Shown here one piece after another: positions 25,501 to 35,382 of a stretch of 64,000 bases of DNA (position 1 is its first letter; every line of letters starts with the position of its first letter). Position numbers and translations under genes: made by a program. The notes under the pieces were generated by a model. The model worked only from the letters and a program-made list of their open reading frames with translations. It did no database searches and was not told where the DNA came from. Source of the stretch: Nipponacmea schrenckii (lineage: Eukaryota; Mollusca; Gastropoda; Lottiidae); contig CM060201.1 of the NCBI GenBank assembly GCA_030562195.1, positions 35,012,067 to 35,076,066 of the forward strand. Direction: 5' to 3'.

Positions 25501-27862
25501 TATATTTATGCACTGATGAGTCTTTGACTCAAGGTTAATAAAGAACTTGAACTTGATATCACCTTAACGTGGTTTAAGTAATTCAACTTATCCAACTGTA
25601 TCCATCGTGATCAGTATCTTTTAAAGGAACCAATATTGTGTTAAATGTATTAAATGGGCGTTTTACGCCCTAACGCCCTTCTCTTTTGAAACTAATGGGC
25701 CAATGAAGATGGACCTACTAGTAAATTGTATAAAATAGTTACCTTAGATATAATAATATCTATTAGCGAGATTCTTATTTTCATTTTAGAAGAATTGATA
25801 CCCGAATAGATCGAGTTCATCTGAAATTTAAACATAATTTCATTTTAGGTTTCCAAAATACGTGTATTGGAATCGGGGTTCTAAACAGCCTAATATTGTT
25901 GTGGTGAATCCTATTTACCGTCAATCCTCTGACGAGTTACGAGTCAAGCTATAAGTGTTCTAAGTCTGAAGATAGTACACCCAACAGAATGTTACTCTTC
26001 AAGTAAAGTAGAAGAGAATATTTGATTCGTTAATAGACATTTTGACCACAAAACGACCCCTCACCCCCCACCGGCACACATTTTCTTCAGATTTAGTAAA
26101 ATGATGCTTAAAATGCAAAATAAACATATTACACTCGAAGGTGTTCATATAAACAATCACTCCAGTCCAAAATTCATATTCGATGGTTGTAGCTCCAGTT
26201 GTCGGTGCTGGTCCGATACCCACCACGAAGCTCAAACGACCTAAAGAGTAGTTAGATTGTTAAAATGATGGAAAATTTACATATTTTTAAAATATCTATA
26301 AATGCTGCGAGTACAGAAGCGGATATGTAAACTTACCGATTTAGCGTACAACGTATAATACTGTTTAATTTCGGATTCGGCTTGCTTTTCTCTTTCTGTA
26401 TTAGTGGCACCAGTCGCTCGCTTATAAAACCTTCCGTGTTTATAAAAAAAAATAGTTATAACCATTATTCAAAAGAAATACCAATGAAAATAAATAGACA
26501 TTGTCGAATTTGCGTTCTGTCATCCTAAAATACTAAGCAAACTTTTCTGGGTGGAAATAAATTCCTGCACTTGGTGATGTATACATTCTACCCCCTTTGA
26601 AAAGTCTAGCACAGATAAACGTCATAACCAAATCTATAAATGAGCTCGTTTCGTCATCGAAATTCCGCGCATATCGGTGCCCGATGATCCGCGTGGAAGG
26701 TGGCGCTACTAGTCACAGCGTATGTTGACCCGCTCGTGATCAGTATAAACGGGCATTCAGAATGGCTGTGTTCAAGCTGATTGGTCGGTTTGATATTCAT
26801 TTGTCATCAAGAATATTTGAAATTTGCTCTGAATTACGAGTTTTACAGAAGAGAGTGTAGAAATAAGTATAATGAAAAGAAAGATATTATTCAAACGGAC
26901 CAGGGTGTCCGAGAGTACATTCGTTCATTCTACCATACTAACCACGCCAATAAGACTTACTTGTTATATATTTTATAATCTATGAACAACAGAAGGTTAA
27001 TATAATAAGTACCAGTTGCTTCTCGTTTTGATTTCCAGTTGACTTGACTCGCTTTTTTAGTTTCCAAACCATCTGAAGAATATAATACGTCTTTTGTTTC
27101 GTAAACAAAGTATTCAGATTTTTAAGGAGGTAAGCAAAACTTAGGCAACAGGTATGAAAGGTAAAGGCGGTTAAGGGGTTCGGTATACAATAGATTTAAA
27201 AAAAAATATGCAGCCCCTAACCAAATGTTTCCTAGAAACTCCACTATATACAAGTTCTGCTCACGCTCAGCCTGTCACGGTAGTAAAAGGGACAGATTTG
27301 CCATTTTCATCTTACGGTCGATTTGGTTCTTGATTATGTATAAATAGTCCTCAGAAGTATTAGAAATCCATGAAGATTGCATAATCCCTTAATAAATACC
27401 TCAAACTAGAATGTTACTCGCGATTTCAACATTATGTCTCTTTATATATCTCAAAGAACGCTGCCAGTCCTGAAATCACAGGCATATTTCGACGTTGTGC
27501 AGTCGTGCAGTGAACATTATGGGTTACTGGCATAGCTAAATAAAGTTATGTTTCTGAGACAAATAGAGTTATGATTGGTCAAAGGAAAGGCTGATCTGCC
27601 CATTTAATGATTCAGCTTAACAGAAACATTGTTTTACTATTTACTATTATCAAGTTGCAACAGTATTGACCAAAGTTCTAGGAAAAAATGAAAATCGTGT
27701 AAATTGATGCGGCGTGTTTTTGTTGACAGCTCTGTTAATGTTCACAAAGCAAGGGATATATTGCTGTCATTGTTCACAATATGAAGATGAATTATTACCT
27801 GAAGCTGTTACAGCAATGGTTATAGCCAGGCAAACCAGGATAAATCGAATTAAGGATCCCAT
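10505..27862 (-). CDS. ADAM/ADAMTS-like zinc metalloprotease with CEYGD...CCxTC modules
   Basis: Exons, 5' to 3': 27862-27799 (ATG, signal peptide MGSLIRFILVCLAITIAV), about 27130-27013, about 26430-26335, 26240-26065, 21756-21600, 21107-20996, 20157-19981, 14842-14707, 14339-14235, 13030-12979, 12823-12635, 11801-11717, 11384-11224, 10704-10505 (stop TAA). From 26065 onward every junction is phase-consistent. The catalytic motif HELAHSLGVEHD is split between 20996 and 20157. Next come a WCQLGRC segment typical of the ADAMTS disintegrin/Cys-rich end and four CxxGD...CC(S/T)C modules, then a hydrophobic C-terminus (YWFLLVMIGCVQ) that may be a membrane or GPI-anchor signal. Acceptors of the second and third exons are unclear, and 26335 to 26240 is off by one base. 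No thrombospondin repeat was seen. Confidence 0.82.
10725..11145. mobile_element. Dispersed non-coding element, copy related to 50372-50848
   Basis: From about 10830 to 11090 it matches 50535-50845, sharing ATGAGAAATTTAAT, TTTTGTGTGCAGTGACAGTC, TATTGGCC(A/T)GGCTTTCATGTG and GGTCCGTATG. The left portion differs, so this copy is truncated or rearranged. It lies between the last two metalloprotease exons. Confidence 0.7.
13556..13975. repeat. 29-bp minisatellite in a metalloprotease intron
   Basis: About 14 imperfect units of CCCCTTCTCCCTATAAGTCC plus TTACGTTTA, between the exons 14235 and 13030. On the transcribed (minus) strand each unit carries a donor-like GTAAGG. Short frames across it are by-products of the repeat. 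Confidence 0.88.
15423..16541 (+). CDS. DIRS gag-like ORF1 with one in-frame stop
   Basis: Starts ATGTCTGCCGATG. The first 108 codons include an acidic serine-rich part and a charged helix (EELIQLRQELEAIRKSK). A TAA at 15747-15749 interrupts, yet the same frame runs on open for about 260 codons to 16541. The second half holds FYCSHYQRNKCQF followed by C and H residues (HICASCW, CPYQQ), which could be a zinc-binding knuckle of the gag-like protein. The single stop is either a mutation in this copy or a read-through site; no slippery sequence is evident. Confidence 0.7.
16739..18493 (+). CDS. DIRS reverse transcriptase / RNase H polyprotein
   Basis: 584 residues. RT motifs are visible: FKKDLKRAYRQIPID, LPMGLRSAAQICQR and the catalytic YLDDF box at about residues 268-272, then STRMVFLG. 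The C-terminal third is RNase H-like: LTSDACLQGCGAL, LELLAIMISLK, VYCDNEASV, and HLPGVENRLADYLSR. Start is the first in-frame near-cognate codon after a TAG at about 16727; no ATG is obvious, so the true start is uncertain. It copies the element RNA into DNA. Confidence 0.85.
   Translation: MQKKALDGTIYNLATNTLKCQEHFADIIRDHDQVVDSHLPNYKGCKIPVRSNLNINYLKTNLIDYKDKSIVELLEFGVPLGYIQNNINDLQSPPSIFKNHKGAVSFPREIDRYISKEASYGAIIGPFKSNPFNCELHISPLNSVPKRDSAERRIILDLSFPEGNSVNENISKDVYLGERVSITYPKVDDLVSLIKENGRGCLVFKKDLKRAYRQIPIDPGDLHLVSFLWQDQIFIDRVLPMGLRSAAQICQRVTDAVCFILLKMGTIILNYLDDFAGCETPQKADEAFCRLGRVIRDCGLEEAADKSHPPSTRMVFLGISVDTESLTLAVTTERVKEISLLVKEWLRKKKKCTIKEFQSLLGKLHFVATCVKPGRIFIARLLNWLRSFPSSKQPVAIDYEIRKDLMWWSKFLIKYNGVSMMSLEDWCNPDEILTSDACLQGCGALCCNQYFHSVFPPFIISLDLHINCLELLAIMISLKVWGPYLRGKKLMVYCDNEASVWVVNSGSSRDPYLQSCLREICFLAATFEFEIRCKHLPGVENRLADYLSRWESDSKYQKLFLELTDSLFEPVEIPTSYFKFSHKW
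18324..19493 (+). CDS. DIRS tyrosine recombinase
   Basis: 389 residues, beginning within the RT/RNase H frame in another phase. The phage-integrase-like core shows FFLMSRKSN (first Arg), SHSFRRGGASWAF (His-x-x-Arg box) and GDWQSDAYKLYL with the candidate nucleophile Tyr. In this order the recombinase inserts a circular DNA intermediate without a target duplication. The first 60 or so codons overlap RT and may not all be translated. Catalytic residues look intact. Confidence 0.82.
   Translation: MRYDASTFLALKIDWPIIFLAGNRTANIRSCFWSSRTLFSSLSRSQHHISNFLINGNSFFRFRSQAAAKDALKSSRNAFASGTYQNFKSQWKAYFMFCIYFNIRPVLTSLQSLVLFAQFFSRSFKSVDSVKNYISGIKTLHLFLGIRFPKFDDFQLSLEIKGIQRENPHLPRQAAPITPKLLLEIHAVINHSNQSDTNFWCLFFFAFFLMSRKSNLVPNSINEFDPNKQLCMNNVVLKDQILYVYFNWSKTIQFGERQLIIPLVAIPGSCLCPVSAFRNLCSLRGSYLPPEPLFALKRGKRTAPITYPQFQKVLKNLISKTGRDPARYSSHSFRRGGASWAFSSKVPSELIQLFGDWQSDAYKLYLNFSLQDKISVSSRIKDSILSLQS
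20340..20830. repeat. Diverged tandem repeats containing ACCTCCC
   Basis: Four or so imperfect units share TTGTTATCACAATTACCTCC, then CTGTGAAATTTGG, TCGATTTT(G/C)AAGT and TGTTGACTTA. They lie in the intron between the HELAH exon (20996) and the next exon (20157). Confidence 0.6.
21192..21393. mobile_element. About 200-bp MITE with 30-bp inverted termini
   Basis: Left terminus AAAGGGATAATAGGTCTTAG, then ATGAACATAAAC; right terminus is its complement (TATGTTCATGCTAAGACGC...TTCCTTCAAA), more decayed. Interior landmarks CACCAGGTAAGTTCACTGAT and TATACTCATATTGATCATTC are shared with copies at 2470-3150, 24791 and 32655. No coding capacity. Confidence 0.8.
22270..23925. repeat. About 160-bp tandem array ending in a hairpin (pearl/BIV160-like)
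   Basis: About ten diverged units with landmarks AACAAGGGCAATAACT, TTTTCAATAGGGTTCATCCTT, and TAGAGTGTTTAC, spaced about 160 bp. The right end reads GACGGACGGACATGGGTGAC followed by a short palindrome TACGCCCC...GGGCGTA. Bivalve pearl elements and the BIV160 satellite have this unit size and layout, as I recall; the link is inference. A second array is at 45170-46090. Confidence 0.75.
24333..24534. repeat. Near-perfect palindrome, about 90-bp arms
   Basis: The left arm runs through AATTATGGTATAACACACTT, TACGGTACATAACGTTTC and TTCCACGTGTCGTCA. The right arm is its reverse complement starting TGACGACACGTGGAAG at about 24443, with a loop of about 20 bp. A partial extra copy of the outer part lies just left (24298-24340). 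It could be a foldback or hairpin element. Confidence 0.85.
24791..25033. mobile_element. MITE of the AAGGGATAAT family
   Basis: Begins TTAAAGGGATAATATGTCTT and ends TTCTAAGACTCGTATCCCTT. The interior TTAATAAATTGATTACGCG and CACCAGGTAAGTTCCCTGAT match the copies at 2470 and 21192. This copy is uninterrupted and serves as reference for the nested insertion at 2542. A further terminal fragment lies at 25160-25222. Confidence 0.8.
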
Positions 27863-30800
27863 TTTTCTGTATTAGATATACATGTTATTCTTAAATATAG
27901 TCCACGCTCTTGTGGATTTAGTCTAGGTTATTCATGTGCCGCTTAATAATACTGTATGGTTGAAATTCGTCCAATCTAGGTTATCGTCAGTTCAACTATC
28001 TATATAAATAAAAATAATATGCATTCAATTCCCATTTTATTGTCAAGATCTTCAGGATATAGTAAAATACAGTCCACGATTACTAACCATATTCTATAAA
28101 CTACAAAAACTTTTCCCATGCTAGAACATTTTCATCTGTAACATCGGGTTTGATAATGAGTATTGGGAAGGGGTGGGTTGGATTTCTTTAAATTAACAAG
28201 TTCAGGGCGGAATACATAATTAACAATTGTAACAGGAGGTCTCAAGTATCATTTAGAGTTAAGCTATTTGGGTTAAATTTGAAGATCTCTATCTGCAAGT
28301 GGTAAATTTATTAATTTGCAACGCCTGTGCTTCTATGGTTATAGCTATCACAAAGACTCGAAGATAATTTGAGCATATATTTAGATAATACTTACAAGAA
28401 CCACAGTCTGCTTCGAAAAATTGGGACGATGTTAATACCCGATATTTAAACAAATACTGATGATAATATCTAATACAACCCTTTTTAAATATGGTTTAGT
28501 GAGTTTATTCATAATCCAGGTTAAAAACGCCCAGTATTGTTAGTTACTTGGTCTTGGTTATTATTTAACTTCAGTTTATAATGAATATTTTTATTTTGAA
28601 ATACTTCCTTGATCGTAGTCAATAAGCAATCTATTATAAATAGATCAAATAAACGATATTACCTGTTTACGCCTAACCAACAAAGAGGTATTAACATATT
28701 CAAATCGTACAAGGTAAGGAAAGTTTGAACCCTGGGTGAAAACAGGGACCAAGTGTCAAAGTCGAAACCCTCTCATGGAGCGTCTGAGCAGGCTTAACCC
28801 TGAGAATTTGCGAACAATTAAATTGACTTGGTCCATTATTCGACATATTTTGGGACAAAAAGGAATAAGAAGTCATTATTAAATTTGTTAATACGAAAAG
28901 CGGGAGTGCAAATCATTCTCGGGGCACCTTGCCTGTCTGGGGATATGTCGAGAAGTGTGGGGCGGTTAATTTAGTTTGGCATAAGGCGATTAAAAATTAT
29001 ATTAAAATTAATTATTGTATTATTTTTTAGTAAACATGTTGAGCAACTGTTCCTCCAGACGATTTTATTAGGTAAAATAAAACTCTTTAATTTCAGGTGT
29101 CTTCTTACACGCCCCAATTTTTACACCTGGATGGGCTCAAAACAAGTCCTTATCCTATATGTTTTCAATTGTCAATATTATACCTTTGTACAATTAAAAC
29201 GAGAACATGTGAATAAGGGTACAGTATGACGAGGTATATATTTAAGGTTGATTACGCATCACTGAGAATTGTTTATGTAATACATTCAACCCAATATCCT
29301 GTATTAAACCTTAACATTCTCGTACCTTGAAAGCGATTAAAATACGTGTTTATCACCTGCATTGTATTGTACTTAGATCTTTTCGAAATATCATTCCAAT
29401 CGTCCTCGGACTATTGTAATTAGATTCAAACATGACTAAGCGACTATATAAAAGGAAGGTTTTACTTGAATAATAGGTTAGATATTGAGGATACGAATAA
29501 CTTCTCCACACACTATTTGTATATATATATCTCGCCCGACATAAAAAAAAATCCTTAGATAAAAGCATGAAAACCAATTGAATTTTTAAAGAATGATTTC
29601 TAGTCAATTGATACCTTGTACTCTTATGGCTTCTTCGCGTCTTACGTCTAGGATTCTTGACAAGTCGGATTATTAGATTTCAACAGGATTGCAAAAATAA
29701 TAAGTTTAGCCTTTTGTCTGATATCGTTATATAAACTTAAAGAAACACTGCGTCTTAAAATGAAGATAGAATTTAATTTTTAACTTGGGTAATAAGAACA
29801 TATATTTATCAGTAGATATACAGAATTATTGTAGCAAGGGTTATCGTTCCATAACTCAATTTCTTGTCATTAAAGCACGCTTACATTAGCCTATGAAAGT
29901 CTCAAAATGAACTATCGTAGGATTAGTCTCAGTATCAATCTTTGACATGACAGTCCCCTTCATACCACTTAAAATTTCGAACTTATCCGAGGTTGAAAAA
30001 ACATGTTTAATTGATAAACCATCGTTGTTTTCAATCGCTCTTAATGTAAGAAAAATGATACTACCAGTGCTTTCTAGAATCGATTTAGTGACACCTTCCA
30101 ACTCTTCCGGCTAAGTAATAATAACTAAGTATGAAAATACAAACCAATAAGCCTTCTTCGTTGTTACATATCTCTTCTTTCCCAACAAACTGCAGTGTCA
30201 TATTGAAATCAAACAACGATTAGTCAATAGTGAACTGAATGAACCTGCAAGATCACCTTACACGGGGATTTTATAGTGAAATTTCAGCCTATTTTTAGAT
30301 TTAAAAAAAGTAATAGACATCCATTCATAATTTTTATAAAAAAAAGTGGACTTAGACCATGTTCAACCAGGATGTACGGAAAATATATAATTCTATTTCT
30401 TCAGTTTGCGCTTTTGTATTTGTAGTGTGTTGTGCATGTTAAACAGCAATGACAGGTGTGGCACAATGAAGGATATGGCCCCAGACAGGCTATGCTTACT
30501 CTTCTAGACACCTGATACAACTTTTCATTATGAAATACCGCATGTGAAAAGTTTTCAAATGCTTTTAAGATTTCAGGCTTCGTTTTCAGTTCGGATCGTT
30601 TGTACTTGGCTTGGCTTATTTATTGTGTAAAAATGATACTGAAAAAGCCCAACAAATCCCACAAGGAAACAACGACCAAACAAACGGATTTTTGTAATGC
30701 AGAATTAGGTGTATGAATGAGTTAAATAGTTTCGAAATATTATGATGAATATCATAAGGTCATAATATGTCAATTGCAAGAAAAAAGGCAGTTATGCCCT

Positions 30801-31244
30801 CATTAATCTAGAAATTATTTCTATTATGGTGGTAAGGTTTGCTTTATAACCCAAACGAAAGGAGTTTTTTCTCAAACTTGGATTGTGTTTCAATTGAAAA
30901 GATCCCAAAGAGATTTCATATAGGAGAGAGGGGGTGGGGAGGTGAAGAATTCCATAGGCCACTGGACATAAACATCGGGGGTATAGATCAAAGACCTGGG
31001 AAACGAGACCCCCATCGAGTCTGAAAAATTACCACAAGTATAGGTCAATAGCCTGGAAAACTCCATCTTCACAAAGGCAACCTATTACACCCTACTGCTT
31101 GTATAGTGTCTTCAATACCCACCTTATTTGTATCACATTTGTTTTTTAAAATGCAGCGATTTGAGTGGATTTACACAATAGAAAGTACAGTGTATACCCA
31201 ATCATAGGCTTCGACAGAAAGTCTATAATCAATAAGTCATAATG
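27863..31244. other. Upstream flank of the metalloprotease gene, no gene seen
   Basis: AT-rich sequence just upstream of the metalloprotease start codon, so the promoter should be in the first few hundred bases. A remnant of the AAGGGATAAT-type MITE is suggested at 29738-29800 (CACTGCGTCTTAAAATGAAG). A stretch near 30490-30560 (CTCTTCTAGACACCTGAT) resembles 11525-11580. No coding region supported. Confidence 0.4.
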
Positions 31245-32272
31245 TTTTTAATGTCAAGGCCTCTGATTCGCTGTATCGGCAATCCAATCAAATCGTTACA
31301 ATCCATGATACAACAATAGTAGCTATTACAGTCAAAGTATAAGACGAAGTTTGTAATAAATTGATATTGAGATGACAGAAATATACCTTACAGCTTGTAT
31401 TCAAAGTGTCGCTTAAAAAACTTATACACAGAAATGAAACAGGGACCGAAAGTCATTGATCTAAGGTATGACGTAGTGAGCTATTGAATTTAACGTTTAT
31501 TATCAACATAATCCATTATAGAAATTTGGGCCTTTGAAAGAAACTAACGCGTGTATCTCTAAGTATATAGTTATATGGCAAGACATGCGACGTGTATAGA
31601 CCTACTCCCGGACCCCGGATGTAACCAGACAACCATTTATCAGCTAAAATTAGATCTAACTTTCGTTCCGGTTATTTCTATTTTTAGTGAACCGCTGGTT
31701 GTGTGAAAAACAATGGAAAATAAAAATACGGAGTGAAAGTGGCTTGAGTGATGTTTTGTATTACTGTATCTAAATACAATCTAGATTATAATATGCGAGC
31801 GCAGCTATCTCAATGGCGAAGCTCTCTCTCATGGTAACACGTATATATGCATTAAAAAATGAGAAACAAGATGGTGTCTTTTGCATAAACATACTATTAA
31901 TGACTGGACTGAACATCGGCCAATTAGAAGCATGAGAACACTTGACGCCTTGTCTGCCATCTTGTGTTGCCCTTCGCCTGACGCAGACGACATAGACGGA
32001 AAAGCAAGATGCCGTGTTGTTCTGCATCAACTGTAGTTTTTAAGCCAACAACTGGTCAGGACATAGAGAATTAACCATAAGTACGAACATAAAATTGAAA
32101 TAGTTGAAAATTAAAGTTTTTAAACGAACTAAATTTCCTATTTTTGACGAACAAAAACATTGTCAATGAAAATTTTGAATATTCGGACATTGCTTAGCCT
32201 ACATGGTCATTGTTAAAATTTAAATAAAATAATGGATGATTGCGTTCGTTACTCATAACAAATTATCTGCAT
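31245..32272. repeat. Left inverted arm of the P-like element
   Basis: Starts TTTTTAATGTCAAGGCCT and includes ATGACGTAGTGAGCTATTGA and CCTACATGGTCATTGTTAAA, all found inverted in 35383-36722. An ATG at about 32007 opens MPCCSASTVVFK; a one-base deletion relative to the other arm (which reads MPCCSAINCSF) breaks the zinc-finger pattern. Confidence 0.85.
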
Positions 32273-32654
32273 CTTTATTCTTAATAAATATAGAACCATT
32301 TTTTCTCTGAATGCATTAAATTTCTCCAGGTTTGGAACAGATTGATTTATCAAAGGAGTCGTTTGTTTAATAAACGGTAGCCTAGTTACTACAACTACGG
32401 ACAGTTATCGATGCGACCACTCGTTAAAAAATAATCATTTAGATGCCGAATTTGAACGTAAAACAAACAAAAGCAATATAATCTGTGTGTTTTTCGAATA
32501 AATGCGAAGAACTTATTAGGCCATTATGCTGTGTTCTACTACTAGTACTGGCTATGTACTACTGCAAGTCAAAGATCCGTACTGCATTAGACTCAACTGG
32601 TTACAAACCAAAATATTATAGTCTTGTAAAACTGTCCTGTCATAATTTGAATGA

Positions 32655-32918
32655 ATGAAAGAATGAACATAAAATTTGAAAATATAAACTTGACCAATAG
32701 GAGCTCTAGTCATCAGTAAATATACCTGCTGCCATAAATAATATAAAAAAAAATAAAAATGTGTCTAAAATATCAAGTAGGCCTAATTATACATAAAGAT
32801 GCATTTGATTATTTCAAAAGTGACTTAGTTTTGTGAGTTTTCGAATTTTAAGGCATCCTGTTACTTTATGATACCAGGTAAGTTCACTGATGAATTAGAC
32901 GCAGTATCACTTAAAATA
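32655..32918. mobile_element. Degraded MITE of the AAGGGATAAT family
   Basis: Contains AATGAACATAAAATTTG at the left, GTTACTTTATGATACCAGGT and AAGTTCACTGATGAATTAG at the right. Compared with other copies the stretch between GATGAAT and AGACGCAGTATC is deleted. It is inserted inside the P-like element. Confidence 0.65.
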
Positions 32919-33487
32919 TATAGATTTCCTCTCAGGAAATCAGTACACGTATTTCTGAAAAGATGGCTATATAATTTCAGAAGAAATTGTCAACATTATA
33001 ATCGAAACACTTTTAAGAAGACTGTTTTGGATTTGTATGTGCTCACATGATAATGTCTGGATAACCCATTTGAAATTAAAAAGTGTGAACAAATTTTCAC
33101 ACTTGTTAGCATTTTTAAAAATGCATTTTTGAAATGGTTAATCATAACATTAATTTTGAGTAGGATTTCACAGATAACTGGGTGTGAGAATTTACTGAAT
33201 AACCGTCAATTTTCATATACGCTGTACATCAGCCAAATTAGTTGGCTTAAAGTAAGAGTTGTCCTTGGCTGTGGATGAAACTGAATAATTGATTGATGAT
33301 CTCCAGATATAGGAGATATCCTGTCTCAGATTAGGAAAGTTACTTATTTAGACCTTAGAGAGAGGTGTTATGGTGCGATCGATGCTGCTCATTGACTAAT
33401 CAGAATACAGCATTTATATCCCACAATTGGCAATATTTACTATTTGTTATAAAGAATATTTAACTAATATGTGTATTAATTTTTTAG

Positions 33488-34430
33488 ATCTGTACTCGAA
33501 GGAAACCACCAACTGAGAGATCAACTCTGTCACATCCCAGTTCTCCTGATAGTGGATCTGATATGGATTCTTCAAAATGGGATATGTTGAAAGAATATTC
33601 CTACCTCAGCAATCCACAGTGTCCAAAGAGCCTAAACAGAAAACATGAAGAACAGATACATGTTATGAAAAAGAAACTTAAGACAAGTCAGTAAAAGTCA
33701 AAAGGTTTACTGAAAATTTTATTTTGCTAAAGCTTATGATAACGTAAGAAAAAGTTTCCATTTAGTCCAAGTTTTAAAGCATTTCAGGCCAAATCTATAG
33801 AAGGTAAAGAAACAGAAAGGAAGTGATTGGTTCACTTTTGGTTGATGAAATGTCCATTAAAAAGCATGTTTAGTGGGACGGTCAGTGGTATTATTGTGTA
33901 TATTGATTTGGGAACCTCTGCAATTGATGATGACTCCACACCTTTAGCTAAAGATGCTCTTGTGTTCATGGCAGTGGCAGTAAATGACAACTGGAAAGTG
34001 CCCTGTGGATATTTTTTGACAGATGGACTTGCATGACAATGGTATTAAATTATTTCTTTAACCTGTGATGGACCATAATGTCATTTTTCAATGTTTGAGG
34101 GACTTGGTGCTCTACCATCTTTGCCAAGCTTGACAACTTATTTTCGTCACCCATCAGATCCGGAACAAAATGTTCATGCTCTGCTTGATATCTGCCATAT
34201 GCTGAAATTAATCAGAAACAGTCCAGCTAGTGGTGGAATGATTGTGAACCAAAATGAAGAGAAGATCAAATAGCAGTACTTTGTGGACCTAAATGATAAT
34301 CAGGATCTTGAAGGATTGAGACTTGCCAACAGATTAAGGTCATCCCACGTTACCTGGCAACAACACAAGATGAAGGTGAATTTAGCAGCCCTAGTTTTTA
34401 AGTGTCGCTGATGCTTTTTAATTCTGTTGC
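33488..34430 (+). pseudogene. THAP9/P-element transposase fragments
   Basis: Three blocks in order but with stops and frame changes between them. 33488-33694: a serine-rich stretch, then a charged helix EEQIHVMKKKLKTSQ and a stop. About 33800-34036: DLGTSAIDDDSTPLAKDALV and NWKVPCGYFLTDGLA, which I recognise as the conserved catalytic core of THAP9/P transposases. 34091-34430: TTYFRHPSDPEQNVHALLDI, CHMLKLIRN and a downstream GLRLANRLRSSHVTWQQHKM. Each frame is open for only 60-70 codons, so it cannot make an enzyme. Confidence 0.8.
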
Positions 34431-35382
34431 AAGGCATTTAAATTGCCCAAATTCCTTGACTGTATGTCGTCTGTTGAATTCAGTCGAATTTTTGATAAAT
34501 TATTTTACATTTTCAATTCAATGAATGTCAATCAAAAAGGTTTTAAATCAGCACTGAAAATCAACAACAAATCATATTGGAATCCTTTCCTAGGTTCATC
34601 GTTTGACTAATATATCTGGTTTACAAACATCTACTGGTACACCAAAGAAAAGTAATTTTCACCTGAGTGGAAATTCAAGTTTTAAATTCAAAATTCTAGA
34701 ATTATCAACTGGTGAAAATTAATTTTAACCCGGGTGAAAATACAAGTTTTTTAATCCAAAATTAAAATAAAATAAATGAATTCGTATACGGACCACCGTA
34801 CTCTGCATAGATAAATTAACTATTGTAAACTTTTTAAGAAAAATAAACTAATTTCCAGTTACACTTCCGGTTCCATTTTAACTTTGACATTAGTATCAGA
34901 CTATTGTCTGACCAAGGTAAAAAAATTTTTAGAATTTTGTGGACAATTTTTATGAGAATTGAAATATCAGCCTTAGAATAGTACTGTTAATCGTATACGA
35001 GACAGTCTTTTCTTTGAACAAAATATAATTTAGAATTCATTAATACACATTTTGTGTTACTTTTGGTTACTTTAAATGATCGGGTTTTATATGCTTGTTG
35101 GAGTTATCTCCCTTGTGTGTAGATAAAAGATGGCTGATTAAAGATCTGTAAACACAGAATTGGGATGATTTATTCGACTTGCACACTTAAATGAGTATAC
35201 AGTCCTCAACTTTTTATTTCGGAGTCATTATATGAGCATTTGAGAACCTTACGCCAGTAAACTTACCGCCCATTTTCGTACACATTTCTCTCCCAGAGAT
35301 TTTGACCAAAAAGGTCCTTTATATTGGAAAACAAATTCATTATGTAAAAACAAGTTTTGATGTCATAATGTGTGTGGATGAT

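Noticed and set aside
25284..25538. 84-codon frame with many hydrophobic residues
   Set aside because: Composition reflects AT-rich DNA; it lies in a metalloprotease intron on the opposite strand, with no splice or domain support.
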